From assembly GCA_029940475.1 (NCBI GenBank), contig JAPYUT010000041.1, positions 1 to 34,647 of the forward strand: a stretch of DNA of 34,647 bases, in the 5' to 3' direction. Of this stretch, positions 26,701 through 34,354 are shown piece after piece. Made by a program: the position numbers and the translations under genes. Origin of the DNA: Verrucomicrobiales bacterium (lineage in GTDB: Bacteria > Verrucomicrobiota > Verrucomicrobiia > Verrucomicrobiales > DEV007). The notes under the pieces are model-generated. The model did no database searches, was not told the origin of the DNA, and saw only the letters and a list, made by a program, of their open reading frames with translations. Each line of letters starts with the position of its first letter. The stretch's first letter is position 1.

Positions 26701-28367
26701 GTAGCCTCGCCAACGCCCAATCGACAGATTTCACCGTCTTCTGGCTCGGGCACTATGAGGCAGATGCTCCCTTCGCCACTTCTGGAAACTACGCCTACAA
26801 CATCGGGTCTAACGATATATCGCATCAGCGTGACGATGGTGGCGGCGGTTTTGTCGTGGAGATGTATAACGGCACGACCTATGCGGGGGATGACATCCAA
26901 GTCTATGATGGCGTCGATACCATCTGGAGTACTGTTCTCACCGCCAACAGTCACAACGCCTTTGCCAACGGGACGAATCTCAATATTGTTGGAAGCCCGA
27001 CCAACAGCGTCGATGCCAATGCGGGCATCCTCATGGGCTCATACAGCGCGAGCGGCTACGATTTCGTCGGCGACATGAGCCAGATGATCATTTTCGAATC
27101 TGCCCTCAGCGACGCCGACCGTGTGCTGGTCGAGGGTTTTCTCGGCACATTGACGGTGGAGCCTCCTTCTCCAATGACGCTGGCTCTCGACAAGGCCAGC
27201 TACGCGTTCGATGAGTCCATCGTCGTCTCCTGGACGAATGCGCCGGGCAATGCCAACGACTGGATTGGCATCTATCCCCGTGGTGTCACTCCGGGTGATG
27301 TGTCGTCAAGTGCATGGACGTATGCCGGCGAGGTAGAGGAGGGCTCCGTCACGTTTACTGCCGCTGAGAACCTTCCGCCCGGTGCCTGGACCGCCTGGTA
27401 TCTGCTCAATGACGGCTACGAGTCGCCTACCGCGGGTGTGGACTTTGATATTGAGGCTATTCCAATGACCATCTCCCTCGACAAGGCCAGCTACGCGTTT
27501 GATGAGGATGTCGTCGTCTCCTGGGCGAATTCGCCGGGCAATACCGCCGACTGGCTTGGCATCTATCCCCGTGGCGCCACTCCGGGCCCGGGATCAAGTG
27601 GATATCTCTACGTCAATGGTACCCAGAGTGCCACTGTTGGCATTGCGACCGGCTCGGTCACGTTTACTCCCGCATCCCTGCCGGTGCCCGGTGCCTGGAC
27701 CGCCTGGTATCTGCTCGATGACGGCTACACGCCGGCCACCGCGGGTGTGGACTTTGATATTGAGGCTGTGCCAATGTACACGCTGAGCGTGACCGCGCCA
27801 AGTGGCGGGTCAGTTGCCGGTGCAGGCACCTACCAGGCTGGAGCAACTGCCACCGTCACTGCCACCCCGGACCTTGGCTATCTCTTCACCGCGTGGAGTG
27901 GCGATGCCTCAGGCAGTGACAACCCGCTTTCCGTCACCATGGACGCTAACAAGACCGTTGGCGCCACCTTTGATAAGGACGACGCAGATGCCGATGGCGA
28001 CGGGGTGAGTAACTATGACGAGCTGGTCACTTACGGCACTGACCCGAATGACGCCGACAGTGATAATGACGGCTTCAAGGACGGTGTCGAGGTGGCCGCG
28101 GGATCCGATCCCACAAGCGTGGGCAGCTTCCCATCTGCCGCGGTGATGGGTGCCATCACGGTTGACGGAGCACCTGATGCTGCCACCGCGGTGAACATCA
28201 CCTTCAACAACACTAACGCCGCCGGAACCAAGCATAATGTCCTGCGTTCCATTGACCTGTTAAACTGGAGCATTATATCAGCGGCAGAAGGTATCGCAGG
28301 ACCCAGCTTCACCGACTCAGATCCGCCTGCAGCAACGGCCTATTACCGGGTAGAGGTGAAGAACTAG
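23703..28367 (+). CDS. Giant secreted LamG / Ig-like repeat protein
   Basis: About 1554 aa from the ATG at 23703, where a signal peptide begins (MKTCTFSIVITASILLGFMP). Domain order by nucleotide: a LamG-like sandwich (~23780-24450), a second LamG (24480-25297), a beta-sandwich linker (~25300-25600), a third LamG almost identical to the second (25608-26425), and a fourth related to the preceding gene (26447-27158). Then come two ~95-residue Ig-like modules with DWIGIYPRG and DWLGIYPRG (~27170-27770), a bacterial InlB/Flg_new-type repeat (YTLSVTAPSGGSV to VGATFDKD), calcium-binding thrombospondin-3-like Asp loops (DADADGDGVSNYDELVTYG), and a C-terminal domain ending YYRVEVKN. It is probably a surface adhesin or glycan-binding protein. 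No catalytic site is seen. Confidence 0.88.
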   Translation: MKTCTFSIVITASILLGFMPCPSHAAILPSPTAETTHWSFSSSTTAPDFGPATMTATGATATTDTFVTETVGGSSATVLDFTPRAAASDGYAVRAGIDGATDGGNAGGLEIWTMVLDIRFTDAGQAYMGIWNGNPNNANDAELFIRPNTGGFWSGGTGSIAAGSLTLNQFHRIVYRIDDLANVLDIFVDGVKVAGPIVAPDYIYDGDPNPFAFLGDNTPGETGSGQLAAFAFTNTLLSDAEIEILGTPDASGIFSRITTDGLVAYFDFDSDSVADTSAALGGSASTNDGSWTGTPVYKDGAFGRAAEVGDGGGSNFITSSGDEFDFGADSSFTVVYWLNTNAAVPSDPAIIAGGGKNWSSSGGSLGWVSLMGGGDDLKANVSDGSTRADTSLIDIDHDAYWDGHTLDAERHLLDEGGGHWNFVAIVVDRDSQTLTNYAADEWVLADSTSWRSGVAGQDFGDDNSSPASINISTIGDLTAGNLNIVMGQDGDGGGYSLPASGLDDVSVWNRALSRGDLWEIYAEARTNKKQLSWILLKKNCPSGLQGTLSSTEPYTVDLAWLAHQGLDSTGIEVLLGNDVIATLAANATTYTHNPDLSAGSGTVELDYSVRMTGGEDSAHCDPITAKVLIHTGISVDGLVAYFDFNSDSVADTSAALGGSASTNDGSWTGTPVYKDGAFGRAAEVGDGGGSNFITSSGDEFDFGADSSFTVVYWLNTDDAVGGDPSIIAGGGKNWSGAGGSLGWVSLMGADDDIKANVSDGSTRGDTGYIDIDHDAYWDGRTLDAERHLLDEGGDHWNFVAIVIDRDSQTLTNYAADEWVLADSTSWRPGVAGQDFGADGSSPSTINISNIGDLTAGNLNIVMGQDGDGGGYSLPASGLDDVSVWNRALSRGDLWEIYAEGRTNTKPLSAIVPGGLFADIPGLSAEAQASLVAHYDGRTGVTTTGSTVDSWIPVDGSGNALSGMEVTNTEHGNVDASHISYDGSSTLTFTDPGSGGRYLAGSLANAQSTDFTVFWLGHYEADAPFATSGNYAYNIGSNDISHQRDDGGGGFVVEMYNGTTYAGDDIQVYDGVDTIWSTVLTANSHNAFANGTNLNIVGSPTNSVDANAGILMGSYSASGYDFVGDMSQMIIFESALSDADRVLVEGFLGTLTVEPPSPMTLALDKASYAFDESIVVSWTNAPGNANDWIGIYPRGVTPGDVSSSAWTYAGEVEEGSVTFTAAENLPPGAWTAWYLLNDGYESPTAGVDFDIEAIPMTISLDKASYAFDEDVVVSWANSPGNTADWLGIYPRGATPGPGSSGYLYVNGTQSATVGIATGSVTFTPASLPVPGAWTAWYLLDDGYTPATAGVDFDIEAVPMYTLSVTAPSGGSVAGAGTYQAGATATVTATPDLGYLFTAWSGDASGSDNPLSVTMDANKTVGATFDKDDADADGDGVSNYDELVTYGTDPNDADSDNDGFKDGVEVAAGSDPTSVGSFPSAAVMGAITVDGAPDAATAVNITFNNTNAAGTKHNVLRSIDLLNWSIISAAEGIAGPSFTDSDPPAATAYYRVEVKN
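24480..25297 (+). repeat. LamG-coding direct repeat, copy 1 of 2
   Basis: 818-bp unit repeated at 25608-26425 with a constant offset of 1128 bp (376 codons). Long stretches are identical, for example about 24527-24717, while a middle section shows scattered substitutions. Confidence 0.9.
25608..26425 (+). repeat. LamG-coding direct repeat, copy 2 of 2
   Basis: Second copy of the 818-bp unit, in frame with the first. The 310 bp between copies is unrelated coding sequence. Confidence 0.9.
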
Positions 28368-28409
28368 ACAGCAAACTGAAGGAAAATCTTTCAGGCACAC
28401 CAATCACAG

Positions 28410-28456
28410 GCGCCGGAGGGTGAAACGATTTTTGTAATCGTTGACCCCCCCGGCGC
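28410..28456. terminator. Long imperfect hairpin between repeat-protein genes
   Basis: Arms GCGCCGG (28410-28416) with CCGGCGC (28450-28456), GGGT with ACCC, and AACGATT (28424-28430) with AATCGTT (28436-28442), giving 18 pairs around a 5-nt loop with two small internal loops. It lies 43 nt after the previous stop. No T-tract follows directly, so it may be a 3'-end stabiliser or a terminator of an unusual kind. A second small hairpin, GTGGC-ATC-GCCAC, follows at 28459-28471. Confidence 0.5.
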
Positions 28457-28522
28457 TGGTGGCATCGCCACTTGGTCGCCGTCATTTTTGTAACCCATAT
28501 AGAAGAAGGGCTTTAATTCATC

Positions 28523-30025
28523 ATGAACATGAAACCCCTGCTCGCCTGCACCTCTGCGTCTGCTTTCCTGTTGTGTGCCGACTTTGCCGCCGCCCAGGTG
28601 AACTTCTCTCTCGACAAGGCCAGCTACGGGTCCAGCGAGAATGTCGTCGCCTCGTGGACGAACGGGCTGGGCAATGCCAACGACTGGGTCGGCATCTACC
28701 CCCGCGGTGTCACACCAATCCCGGGATCAAGTGCATATCTCTACGTCAATGGCACCACGAGCGCCACTGTCGGGGTGGTGGACGGCTCCGTCACGTTTAC
28801 TCCCGTGGACCTGCCGGGGCCGGGTTCCTGGACCGCCTGGTACCTGATCGACGAAGGTTACACGCCGGCCGCCGAGGGTGTGGACTTTGATATTAATATT
28901 GATGTTATGCTCGACTCGTTCTCCCTCGACAAGGCCAGCTACGTGGCCAGCGAGAACATCATCGCCTCCTGGACGAACGGGCCGGGCAATGCCAACGACT
29001 GGATCGGCATCTATCCCCGCGGTGTCACTCCAAGCTCAGGCTCAAGTGCCTGGCTCTACGTCAATGGTACCCAGAGCGTCACTGCCGGAGTGGTGGAAGG
29101 CTCGGTCACGTTCAGTCCCGTGGACCTGCCGGGGGCCGGAGACTGGGCTGCCTGGTACCTGCTTGAGGACGGCTACACGCCGGCCGCCGAGGGTGTGGAC
29201 TTCACGATCATCAACGACTCCGCATCCATCGTGTCCTTTAGTTCAAGTTCCCAGTTCATCGGCAATGATCCCATCACCCTCTCGTGGTCAGTGGATGATG
29301 TCGGCGGGAATGCTGCGATCCAGAACCTCACGCTGGACGACGGCGTCAACCCCTCGATTGATGTCACGTTGCTGACCAGTATCGATGTCAATCCCGCCGG
29401 CAACACCGACTATACGCTCATTCTCAACGGCGGTGCCGACACGCGCCTGATATCAGTGTTCAAGGACACGGGAAGCAGCGCCGCCTTTTCCCTCGACTGG
29501 ACCATCTACACCCCAGAGGAGGATGTGGTGGTGAGGTGGGCAGACACCACCGGAGGCTCCTATGACTGGATCGGTATCTACAAACTGGGCGACATACCGG
29601 GGTCAGTTTCCTCCACCAGCTGGAATTACCTTGATGGCACCCAGGTTGGCGGCGGCTTTTTTCCAAGTGGCTCGATGAGCTTTGCGCCGTTCCCTGAAGG
29701 TGACTACTTTGTGGTTCTTCTTCTTAATGATGGCTACACCATTGAGCAGGGCCCCATTCGATTCAAGGTTTCACAGAGTGGTAGAATCCGCTTCAAGGTC
29801 ACGCAGGTCAGTTATGACCAGGCCAACCAACAGGTAACCATTACCTGGACATCAAGCCCCAACAGGACCTATGCCGTGTTTTACTCTGATGACGGGAAGT
29901 TTAATTTCGATGCGGATGTCGATGACAGTGTGGTTTCCGCCGGTGACACCACGAGCCTGACCTTTTCCAACCCGGTGCCGGGTGCGCAGAGACTCTTCTT
30001 CAGGATATCGGAAAACGGGCCCTAG
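28523..30025 (+). CDS. Secreted protein with three DWIGIY-type Ig-like modules
   Basis: 500 aa. A signal peptide, MNMKPLLACTSASAFLLCAD, starts at the first ATG, with a purine-rich site (GAAGGG) upstream. Residues ~27-124 and ~133-230 are two ~98-residue modules (FSLDKASY, SWTNG, DWVGIYPRGVTP or DWIGIYPRGVTP, AWYL, EGVDF). Residues ~232-320 are a different Ig-like domain (SIVSFSSSSQFIGNDPITLSW). Residues ~321-417 are a divergent third module (DWIGIYKLGDIPG). The last ~80 residues form the C-terminal domain with TYAVFYSDDGKF and RLFFRISENGP, which matches the end of 4535-7426. It is a tandem duplicate of the next gene but lacks the nuclease-like domain. It is likely a surface-binding protein; the function is unknown. 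Confidence 0.85.
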   Translation: MNMKPLLACTSASAFLLCADFAAAQVNFSLDKASYGSSENVVASWTNGLGNANDWVGIYPRGVTPIPGSSAYLYVNGTTSATVGVVDGSVTFTPVDLPGPGSWTAWYLIDEGYTPAAEGVDFDINIDVMLDSFSLDKASYVASENIIASWTNGPGNANDWIGIYPRGVTPSSGSSAWLYVNGTQSVTAGVVEGSVTFSPVDLPGAGDWAAWYLLEDGYTPAAEGVDFTIINDSASIVSFSSSSQFIGNDPITLSWSVDDVGGNAAIQNLTLDDGVNPSIDVTLLTSIDVNPAGNTDYTLILNGGADTRLISVFKDTGSSAAFSLDWTIYTPEEDVVVRWADTTGGSYDWIGIYKLGDIPGSVSSTSWNYLDGTQVGGGFFPSGSMSFAPFPEGDYFVVLLLNDGYTIEQGPIRFKVSQSGRIRFKVTQVSYDQANQQVTITWTSSPNRTYAVFYSDDGKFNFDADVDDSVVSAGDTTSLTFSNPVPGAQRLFFRISENGP

Positions 30026-30026
30026 T

Positions 30027-30045
30027 CCTTCATCGGGGATGAAGG
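30027..30045. terminator. Hairpin directly after stop codon
   Basis: Perfect 8-bp stem CCTTCATC / GATGAAGG with loop GGG, starting 2 nt after the TAG of the preceding gene. No T-tract follows, so it may protect the 3' end or weakly terminate. Confidence 0.4.
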
Positions 30046-30178
30046 GTGCGTTAATGATGAAGTCACAATCACCCGGGCTGTACAATTTTGACTCAATGGG
30101 GCTGGTGGTATCGGCATTTGGCCGCTACTTGCCTGCGGATAGGTTTGTGAGCAATGGGAAAGAGTGCTTTAATTTATA

Positions 30179-32989
30179 ATGAACATGAAACCCCTGTTCG
30201 CCTGCACCTCTGCGTCTGTCTTCCTGTTGTTTGCGGACTTTGCCTCCGCCCAGGTGAGCTTCTCCCTCGACAAGGCCAGCTACGGGTCCAGCGAGGACGT
30301 TGTCGCCTCCTGGATGGACGGGCCGGGCAATGCCGCCGACTGGATCGGCATCTATCCCCGCGGCGTCACTCCAAGCTCAGGCTCCAGTGCATGGCTCTAT
30401 GTGAATGGTACCACGAGTGCTACCGTTGGGACAGAGGAGGGGTCCGTCACCTTCGCTCCCGCATCCCTGCCGGGGCCGGGTTCCTGGACCGCCTGGTACC
30501 TGCTCAATGACGGCTATACGCCGGCCACCGAGGGTGTGAACTTTGATATTGTCATTACCGGCGGCCAACTCACGTTCTCTCTCGACAAGGCCAGCTATGA
30601 GTCCAGCGAGGACGTTGTTGCCTCCTGGACGGGCGGGCCGGGAAATGCAACTGACTGGATTGGCATCTATCCCCGTGGAGAGAGTCCAAACCCGGGATCA
30701 AGTGCATGGCTTTACGTCAATGGCACCCAGAGCGCCACTGCCGGGGTAGAGGACGGCTCGGTCACGTTTACTCCCGCGGACCTGCCGGGGCTTGGTGAAT
30801 GGACCGCATGGTACTTGCTCAATGACGGCTACACGCCGGCCGCCGAGGGTGTGGACTTCTCAATTGTCAACGTCATCGCATCCATCGTGTCCTTTAGCCC
30901 AAGCTCCCAGTTTATCGGTGATGCCCCTATTAGCCTCTTCTGGTCACTGGATGATGCAGGCGGAAACATTCCGATCCAGAGCCTCACGATAGAAGATGGC
31001 ATTAATCCGCCGGTTGATGTCAAGGGTCTGACCAGTATCGATGTCCATCCCGCCGGCAACGCCGAATACACACTCAACCTCAATGGCGGTGACGATACGC
31101 GCCAGATAAAGGTGTTCAAGGACGCCGGCAACACCGCCGCCTTTTCCCTCGACAAGACCACCTTCACCACCGGGGAGAATGTGGTTGTGAGCTGGGCGGA
31201 TGCCGCCGGCGGCCCTAATGACTGGATTGCCATCTACAAGCTGGGTGACCCGCCGGGATCAGTTGACTCCACCAGCTGGAATTACCTCAATAGCAGCCAG
31301 GTCGGGGGCGGCTTTACCCCAAGCGGATCGATGAGCTTCGCGCCGTTGCCGGACGGTGACTACTTTGTGGTTTTGCTTCTCAATGACGGCTACACAGTTG
31401 CGCAAGGCCCCATTCAATTCACCGTGGGAACCGGAAGTGAGGGCCCGGCCTTCGTGGTTGATTCGATTCGCAGGATTCATGGAATCGCCGGACAGCCCTA
31501 CGCCGGGAAACTCGGCGCCTACGCACGATCTGCCCTTGGCAGCACTCTGGCTTTCTCCAAGCTGGAAGGTCCCGACTGGCTCACTGTCTCTCCCGACGGC
31601 TCCCTTTCCGGAGAACCCGCAAGTAAGGACATTGGCCCGAATGTTTTCACTATCCAGGTTTCAGATTTTTCCCCGGAGACGGCGCTCACCACACTCGCTA
31701 TCGAGGTATTCGCTCCCGGGACCGTGCACCTGCCGCGATTAAAAGTACTCGCTTTTAATATCTGGGTTGGCACCGGAAATGTGAGCGATGGCTATAACAA
31801 GGGTCTCGATTCCATTCTTATTTCAGACGCTGACATCGTTGCCGTCTGTGAGAACAACGGACGCGCGGGAGACTGGGCCAACGACCTTGGTTGGCACGTC
31901 TTCGAGTCCGGGAGCGACAACGCGGTGCTCAGCAGATACCCGATCACCGACACATTCACAGCCGGCAGCACAGCCGGTTCCACTGTGCGTATCACTGAGG
32001 CTCCCCTGCGCCAGGTCCACTTCTGGAGCTGCCACCTGACCGCCTATCCATATGGTCCCTACGATATCCGGGATAGCAATGGCAGCGACGCTGCCAGAAT
32101 TGCCGCAGGCCTCGCCGCAGAATCAAACTCCGGGCGCATTTCTCAGGTTACGAACATCCTTTCCCGCGCCACTTCCCAGCTCGCAGCCGCCGATGCTGCC
32201 CCGGTCTTTCTCCTTGGTGATTTTAACTGCCCGTCACACCTTGACTGGACGCCGGCCACGGCCGCAGCCGGCCAGCACTTCGGTCTCGTTGTCGACTGGC
32301 CTGTTACCCGGGCTACTGAAAATGCCGGGATGATTGACGCCTACCGTGTTGTTCATCCTGACCCGGTCATGCAGCCCGGCGACACGTGGACCCCGATTGA
32401 TCCCGGCGACGTGCAGGACCGCATCGACATGGTGCAGTTCAAGGGAGAACCGCTTTCTGTGATTGATTGCCGGGTCTTTACCACCATCGCGCAGGGACGC
32501 TGGCCCTCCGATCATGCCGGGACACTTGCTGAATTTTCCCTCGCCCCGGTCGATGCCGATGCCGATGGCCTCCACGATGCGTGGGAGATGGCAAACTTTG
32601 GCGCCATCACGACCCAGGATGCTACCGGAAATGCCGACCTTGACCTGCTCGACAACTTTGGCGAGCAGGGCTTCGGTACTAACCCAAATGATCCTGGTGA
32701 TCCGGCTCCGCTCCGGACATCCCTGGCAGGCGATGAACTTCAGATCACCTACCGGCGGATTGCCGGCGGGCACGAGGACAACGGTGTTTACAGCGTCGAG
32801 GGTATCCGCTACCTGATTGAACTGTCCTCTGATCTTCAAAACTGGGTGTTGGCGGAGGGGCGTTCCAGTCCCGTCGGCTCTCCTCTTGCTGTTGGCAATC
32901 GGATTGAGGAGGCCACCTACCAGATCATCCCCCAGGCCGGAAGTGACCGGGTATTTGCCCGTATTCATATCGAGTCGGATATTCCCTGA
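30179..32989 (+). CDS. Secreted Ig-like repeat protein with endonuclease/exonuclease/phosphatase domain
   Basis: 936 aa. The signal peptide (MNMKPLFACTSASVFLLFAD) and the first ~420 residues parallel the preceding gene: modules at ~26-124 and ~130-230, an Ig-like domain, and a third module at ~321-417 (DWIAIYKLGDPPG). A cadherin/He_PIG-like domain follows (~425-515, GIAGQPYAGKLGAYA). Residues ~517-790 are a full endonuclease/exonuclease/phosphatase domain: KVLAFNIWVG (Asn), IVAVCENNG (metal Glu), WSCHLTAYPYG (His), FLLGDFNCPSH (Asp-x-Asn), VQDRIDMVQF (Asp), GRWPSDHAGTLAEF (terminal Asp-His). All expected catalytic positions are present. A calcium-type Asp-rich segment (DADADGLHDAWEMANFG) and a C-terminal domain with YLIELSSDLQNW end the protein. 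It is likely an exported phosphodiesterase or nuclease; the substrate may be DNA, a phospholipid or a sugar phosphate. Confidence 0.9.
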   Translation: MNMKPLFACTSASVFLLFADFASAQVSFSLDKASYGSSEDVVASWMDGPGNAADWIGIYPRGVTPSSGSSAWLYVNGTTSATVGTEEGSVTFAPASLPGPGSWTAWYLLNDGYTPATEGVNFDIVITGGQLTFSLDKASYESSEDVVASWTGGPGNATDWIGIYPRGESPNPGSSAWLYVNGTQSATAGVEDGSVTFTPADLPGLGEWTAWYLLNDGYTPAAEGVDFSIVNVIASIVSFSPSSQFIGDAPISLFWSLDDAGGNIPIQSLTIEDGINPPVDVKGLTSIDVHPAGNAEYTLNLNGGDDTRQIKVFKDAGNTAAFSLDKTTFTTGENVVVSWADAAGGPNDWIAIYKLGDPPGSVDSTSWNYLNSSQVGGGFTPSGSMSFAPLPDGDYFVVLLLNDGYTVAQGPIQFTVGTGSEGPAFVVDSIRRIHGIAGQPYAGKLGAYARSALGSTLAFSKLEGPDWLTVSPDGSLSGEPASKDIGPNVFTIQVSDFSPETALTTLAIEVFAPGTVHLPRLKVLAFNIWVGTGNVSDGYNKGLDSILISDADIVAVCENNGRAGDWANDLGWHVFESGSDNAVLSRYPITDTFTAGSTAGSTVRITEAPLRQVHFWSCHLTAYPYGPYDIRDSNGSDAARIAAGLAAESNSGRISQVTNILSRATSQLAAADAAPVFLLGDFNCPSHLDWTPATAAAGQHFGLVVDWPVTRATENAGMIDAYRVVHPDPVMQPGDTWTPIDPGDVQDRIDMVQFKGEPLSVIDCRVFTTIAQGRWPSDHAGTLAEFSLAPVDADADGLHDAWEMANFGAITTQDATGNADLDLLDNFGEQGFGTNPNDPGDPAPLRTSLAGDELQITYRRIAGGHEDNGVYSVEGIRYLIELSSDLQNWVLAEGRSSPVGSPLAVGNRIEEATYQIIPQAGSDRVFARIHIESDIP

Positions 32990-32998
32990 ATCCAGGGA
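32983..32998. terminator. Small hairpin at gene end
   Basis: Stem TCCCTG / CAGGGA with loop AATC, overlapping the TGA stop of the preceding gene. No T-tract follows. Confidence 0.3.
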
Positions 32999-33060
32999 GC
33001 TTGCTTTGGCTTACCCTTCAGGAGTTGCATCGCCGTTGCGGGATGCGTAGGGTTTCACGC

Positions 33061-33834
33061 ATGAAAAATTTCCTCTCGTTAACCGTGGCTTTGCTCTTCC
33101 TGTCCGGATCAGGTTTTGCGCAGGACCAAGGAGCAAGCGTTGCCAAGCTCAGTGACGCCCTCGCCCAGAAAGCCAAGTCGCTTAATCCCGAGTATCTGCT
33201 TTTCTCACCAAAGGATGTGCCTAAGCGGAAAATTCCGCTTTTGATCTACCTGCACGGTGCCGGCGGCGTGGGAGATAATATCCAGAAATTAAGGGGGCAA
33301 GCCGGTCAGGTTTGGCAGGGGATTGGCAAGCACAAGAAGGGCCCGTGTTTTGTGGTTGCCCCGCAGGCCGGCAAAAGAGCACGTGAAGACGGAGGCTGGG
33401 TGCCCGGCGACCTGAACGTTCTCCTGGGCCATTTAAAGGCGACGCTCAAGGTGGATGAGAAGAGGATTTACCTTACCGGCAACAGCATGGGGGGATACGG
33501 ATCGTGGATTTGGGGCGGGCACAATCCCGAACACTTTGCAGCCATTGCTCCGGTCTCCGGAGGCATCGGGCCAGGTGGCCCAAAAGATGTCACGCCGCAC
33601 CTCGACAAGTGGGCTGCTAATCTGGCCAAGGTGCCTGTCATGGCCTTTGCCGGAGGCAAGGACAGGGTGGTGCCTGCGGAACGATCCCAGAGGATGATTT
33701 CCGCCATTGAAAAAGTCGGCGGCAAGAAGGCGAAGATCAGGATTTATCCCGATGAAGGGCATGGTGCCGGGCGCATCGCCTTCGGCAGTGCCGAGCTTTA
33801 TGAATGGATGTTTGCCTTGGAGCGAGACCAGTGA
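33061..33834 (+). CDS. Secreted serine esterase (phospholipase/carboxylesterase, PHB-depolymerase-like)
   Basis: About 257 aa. The start at 33061 begins a signal peptide (MKNFLSLTVALLFLSGSGFAQ); the open frame upstream to 33001 lacks support, and a TAGGGT site lies before the ATG. The alpha/beta-hydrolase features are PLLIYLHGAGGVGDN (oxyanion loop), YLTGNSMGGYGSW (nucleophile Ser in GNSMGG), AGGKDRVVPAE (Asp) and PDEGHGAGR (His). The C-terminal ELYEWMFALERDQ is typical of PVC esterases of this branch. It would hydrolyse an ester on a secreted substrate. It ends 10 nt before the convergent zinc-ribbon gene. Confidence 0.9.
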   Translation: MKNFLSLTVALLFLSGSGFAQDQGASVAKLSDALAQKAKSLNPEYLLFSPKDVPKRKIPLLIYLHGAGGVGDNIQKLRGQAGQVWQGIGKHKKGPCFVVAPQAGKRAREDGGWVPGDLNVLLGHLKATLKVDEKRIYLTGNSMGGYGSWIWGGHNPEHFAAIAPVSGGIGPGGPKDVTPHLDKWAANLAKVPVMAFAGGKDRVVPAERSQRMISAIEKVGGKKAKIRIYPDEGHGAGRIAFGSAELYEWMFALERDQ

Positions 33835-33844
33835 AACGCTCGAA

Positions 33845-34162
33845 TTATTGCAAGGCGGCCGGAGTTGGCGCTTTTTTTTTAAAGTTCTTGATCTCAACGC
33901 CAAACATCTGCTCAAGCCACAAGCCCCCGATGGGGCCGCATAGGGAAAATCCCAGCACGCCATACATCCAAGCCTTGACCTGAACAGGTCTGAATGTTGA
34001 GGCTGAGCAACGCAAGCACTCCCTTATTTTACCGCCAGGGTGGTCGTAACCTCCCTCGGAATACGTGATATGAGACCGATGATGTGCTTTGCACCGGTAA
34101 CACCAAAATTGCCCGGGGTTTGGCACTAACGGGTTTTTCCTGAGCGGTTTTTCTTCCGACAT
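33845..34162 (-). CDS. Small membrane protein with zinc-ribbon
   Basis: 105 aa. WCYRCKAHHRSH and ECLRCSAS supply a CxxC...CxxC zinc-ribbon in residues ~20-53. One likely membrane segment follows (AWMYGVLGFSLCGPIGGLWL, residues ~64-83), then a short Lys-rich tail. No signal peptide is present. Its ATG follows the TAG of the 63-residue gene with no gap, so it is probably co-translated. The 9-A run near the 3' end encodes the KKK and could be prone to slippage. I do not know its function. Confidence 0.65.
   Translation of the reverse strand: MSEEKPLRKNPLVPNPGQFWCYRCKAHHRSHITYSEGGYDHPGGKIRECLRCSASTFRPVQVKAWMYGVLGFSLCGPIGGLWLEQMFGVEIKNFKKKAPTPAALQ
33855..33880 (+). terminator. Candidate rho-independent terminator of the esterase
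   Basis: Stem GCG-G-CC / GG-CGC with one bulged G and loop GGAGTT, followed immediately by nine T residues. It lies 20 nt after the esterase stop, inside the 3' end of the convergent gene. Confidence 0.5.
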
Positions 34163-34354
34163 CTAAGTAAACCCTATCGCTTCCTTGCCATTGCTGATTC
34201 CAAAAGTTTCCGGGCGCTTGCTTGGATCCGTTGAGCTCATTCTATTTAATATCGGACGGAAAATCACCCCTACTGAGGTCGCATCAATCGCAGCCTGCAG
34301 AGCCGCGGGATGTGACCAACAGGTGATTGCAAGAATTAATAGAAGTGTCCTCAT
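34163..34354 (-). CDS. 63-residue secreted peptide, unknown function
   Basis: MRTLLLILAITCWSHPAALQAA is a clear signal peptide; about 41 residues would remain after cleavage (DATSVGVIFRPILNRMSST onward). The ATG overlaps the stop of the upstream partial gene as ATGA, and its own TAG abuts the next ATG, so it is translationally coupled on both sides. No domain is recognised. It may be a small periplasmic or secreted accessory to the upstream gene. Confidence 0.55.
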   Translation of the reverse strand: MRTLLLILAITCWSHPAALQAAIDATSVGVIFRPILNRMSSTDPSKRPETFGISNGKEAIGFT

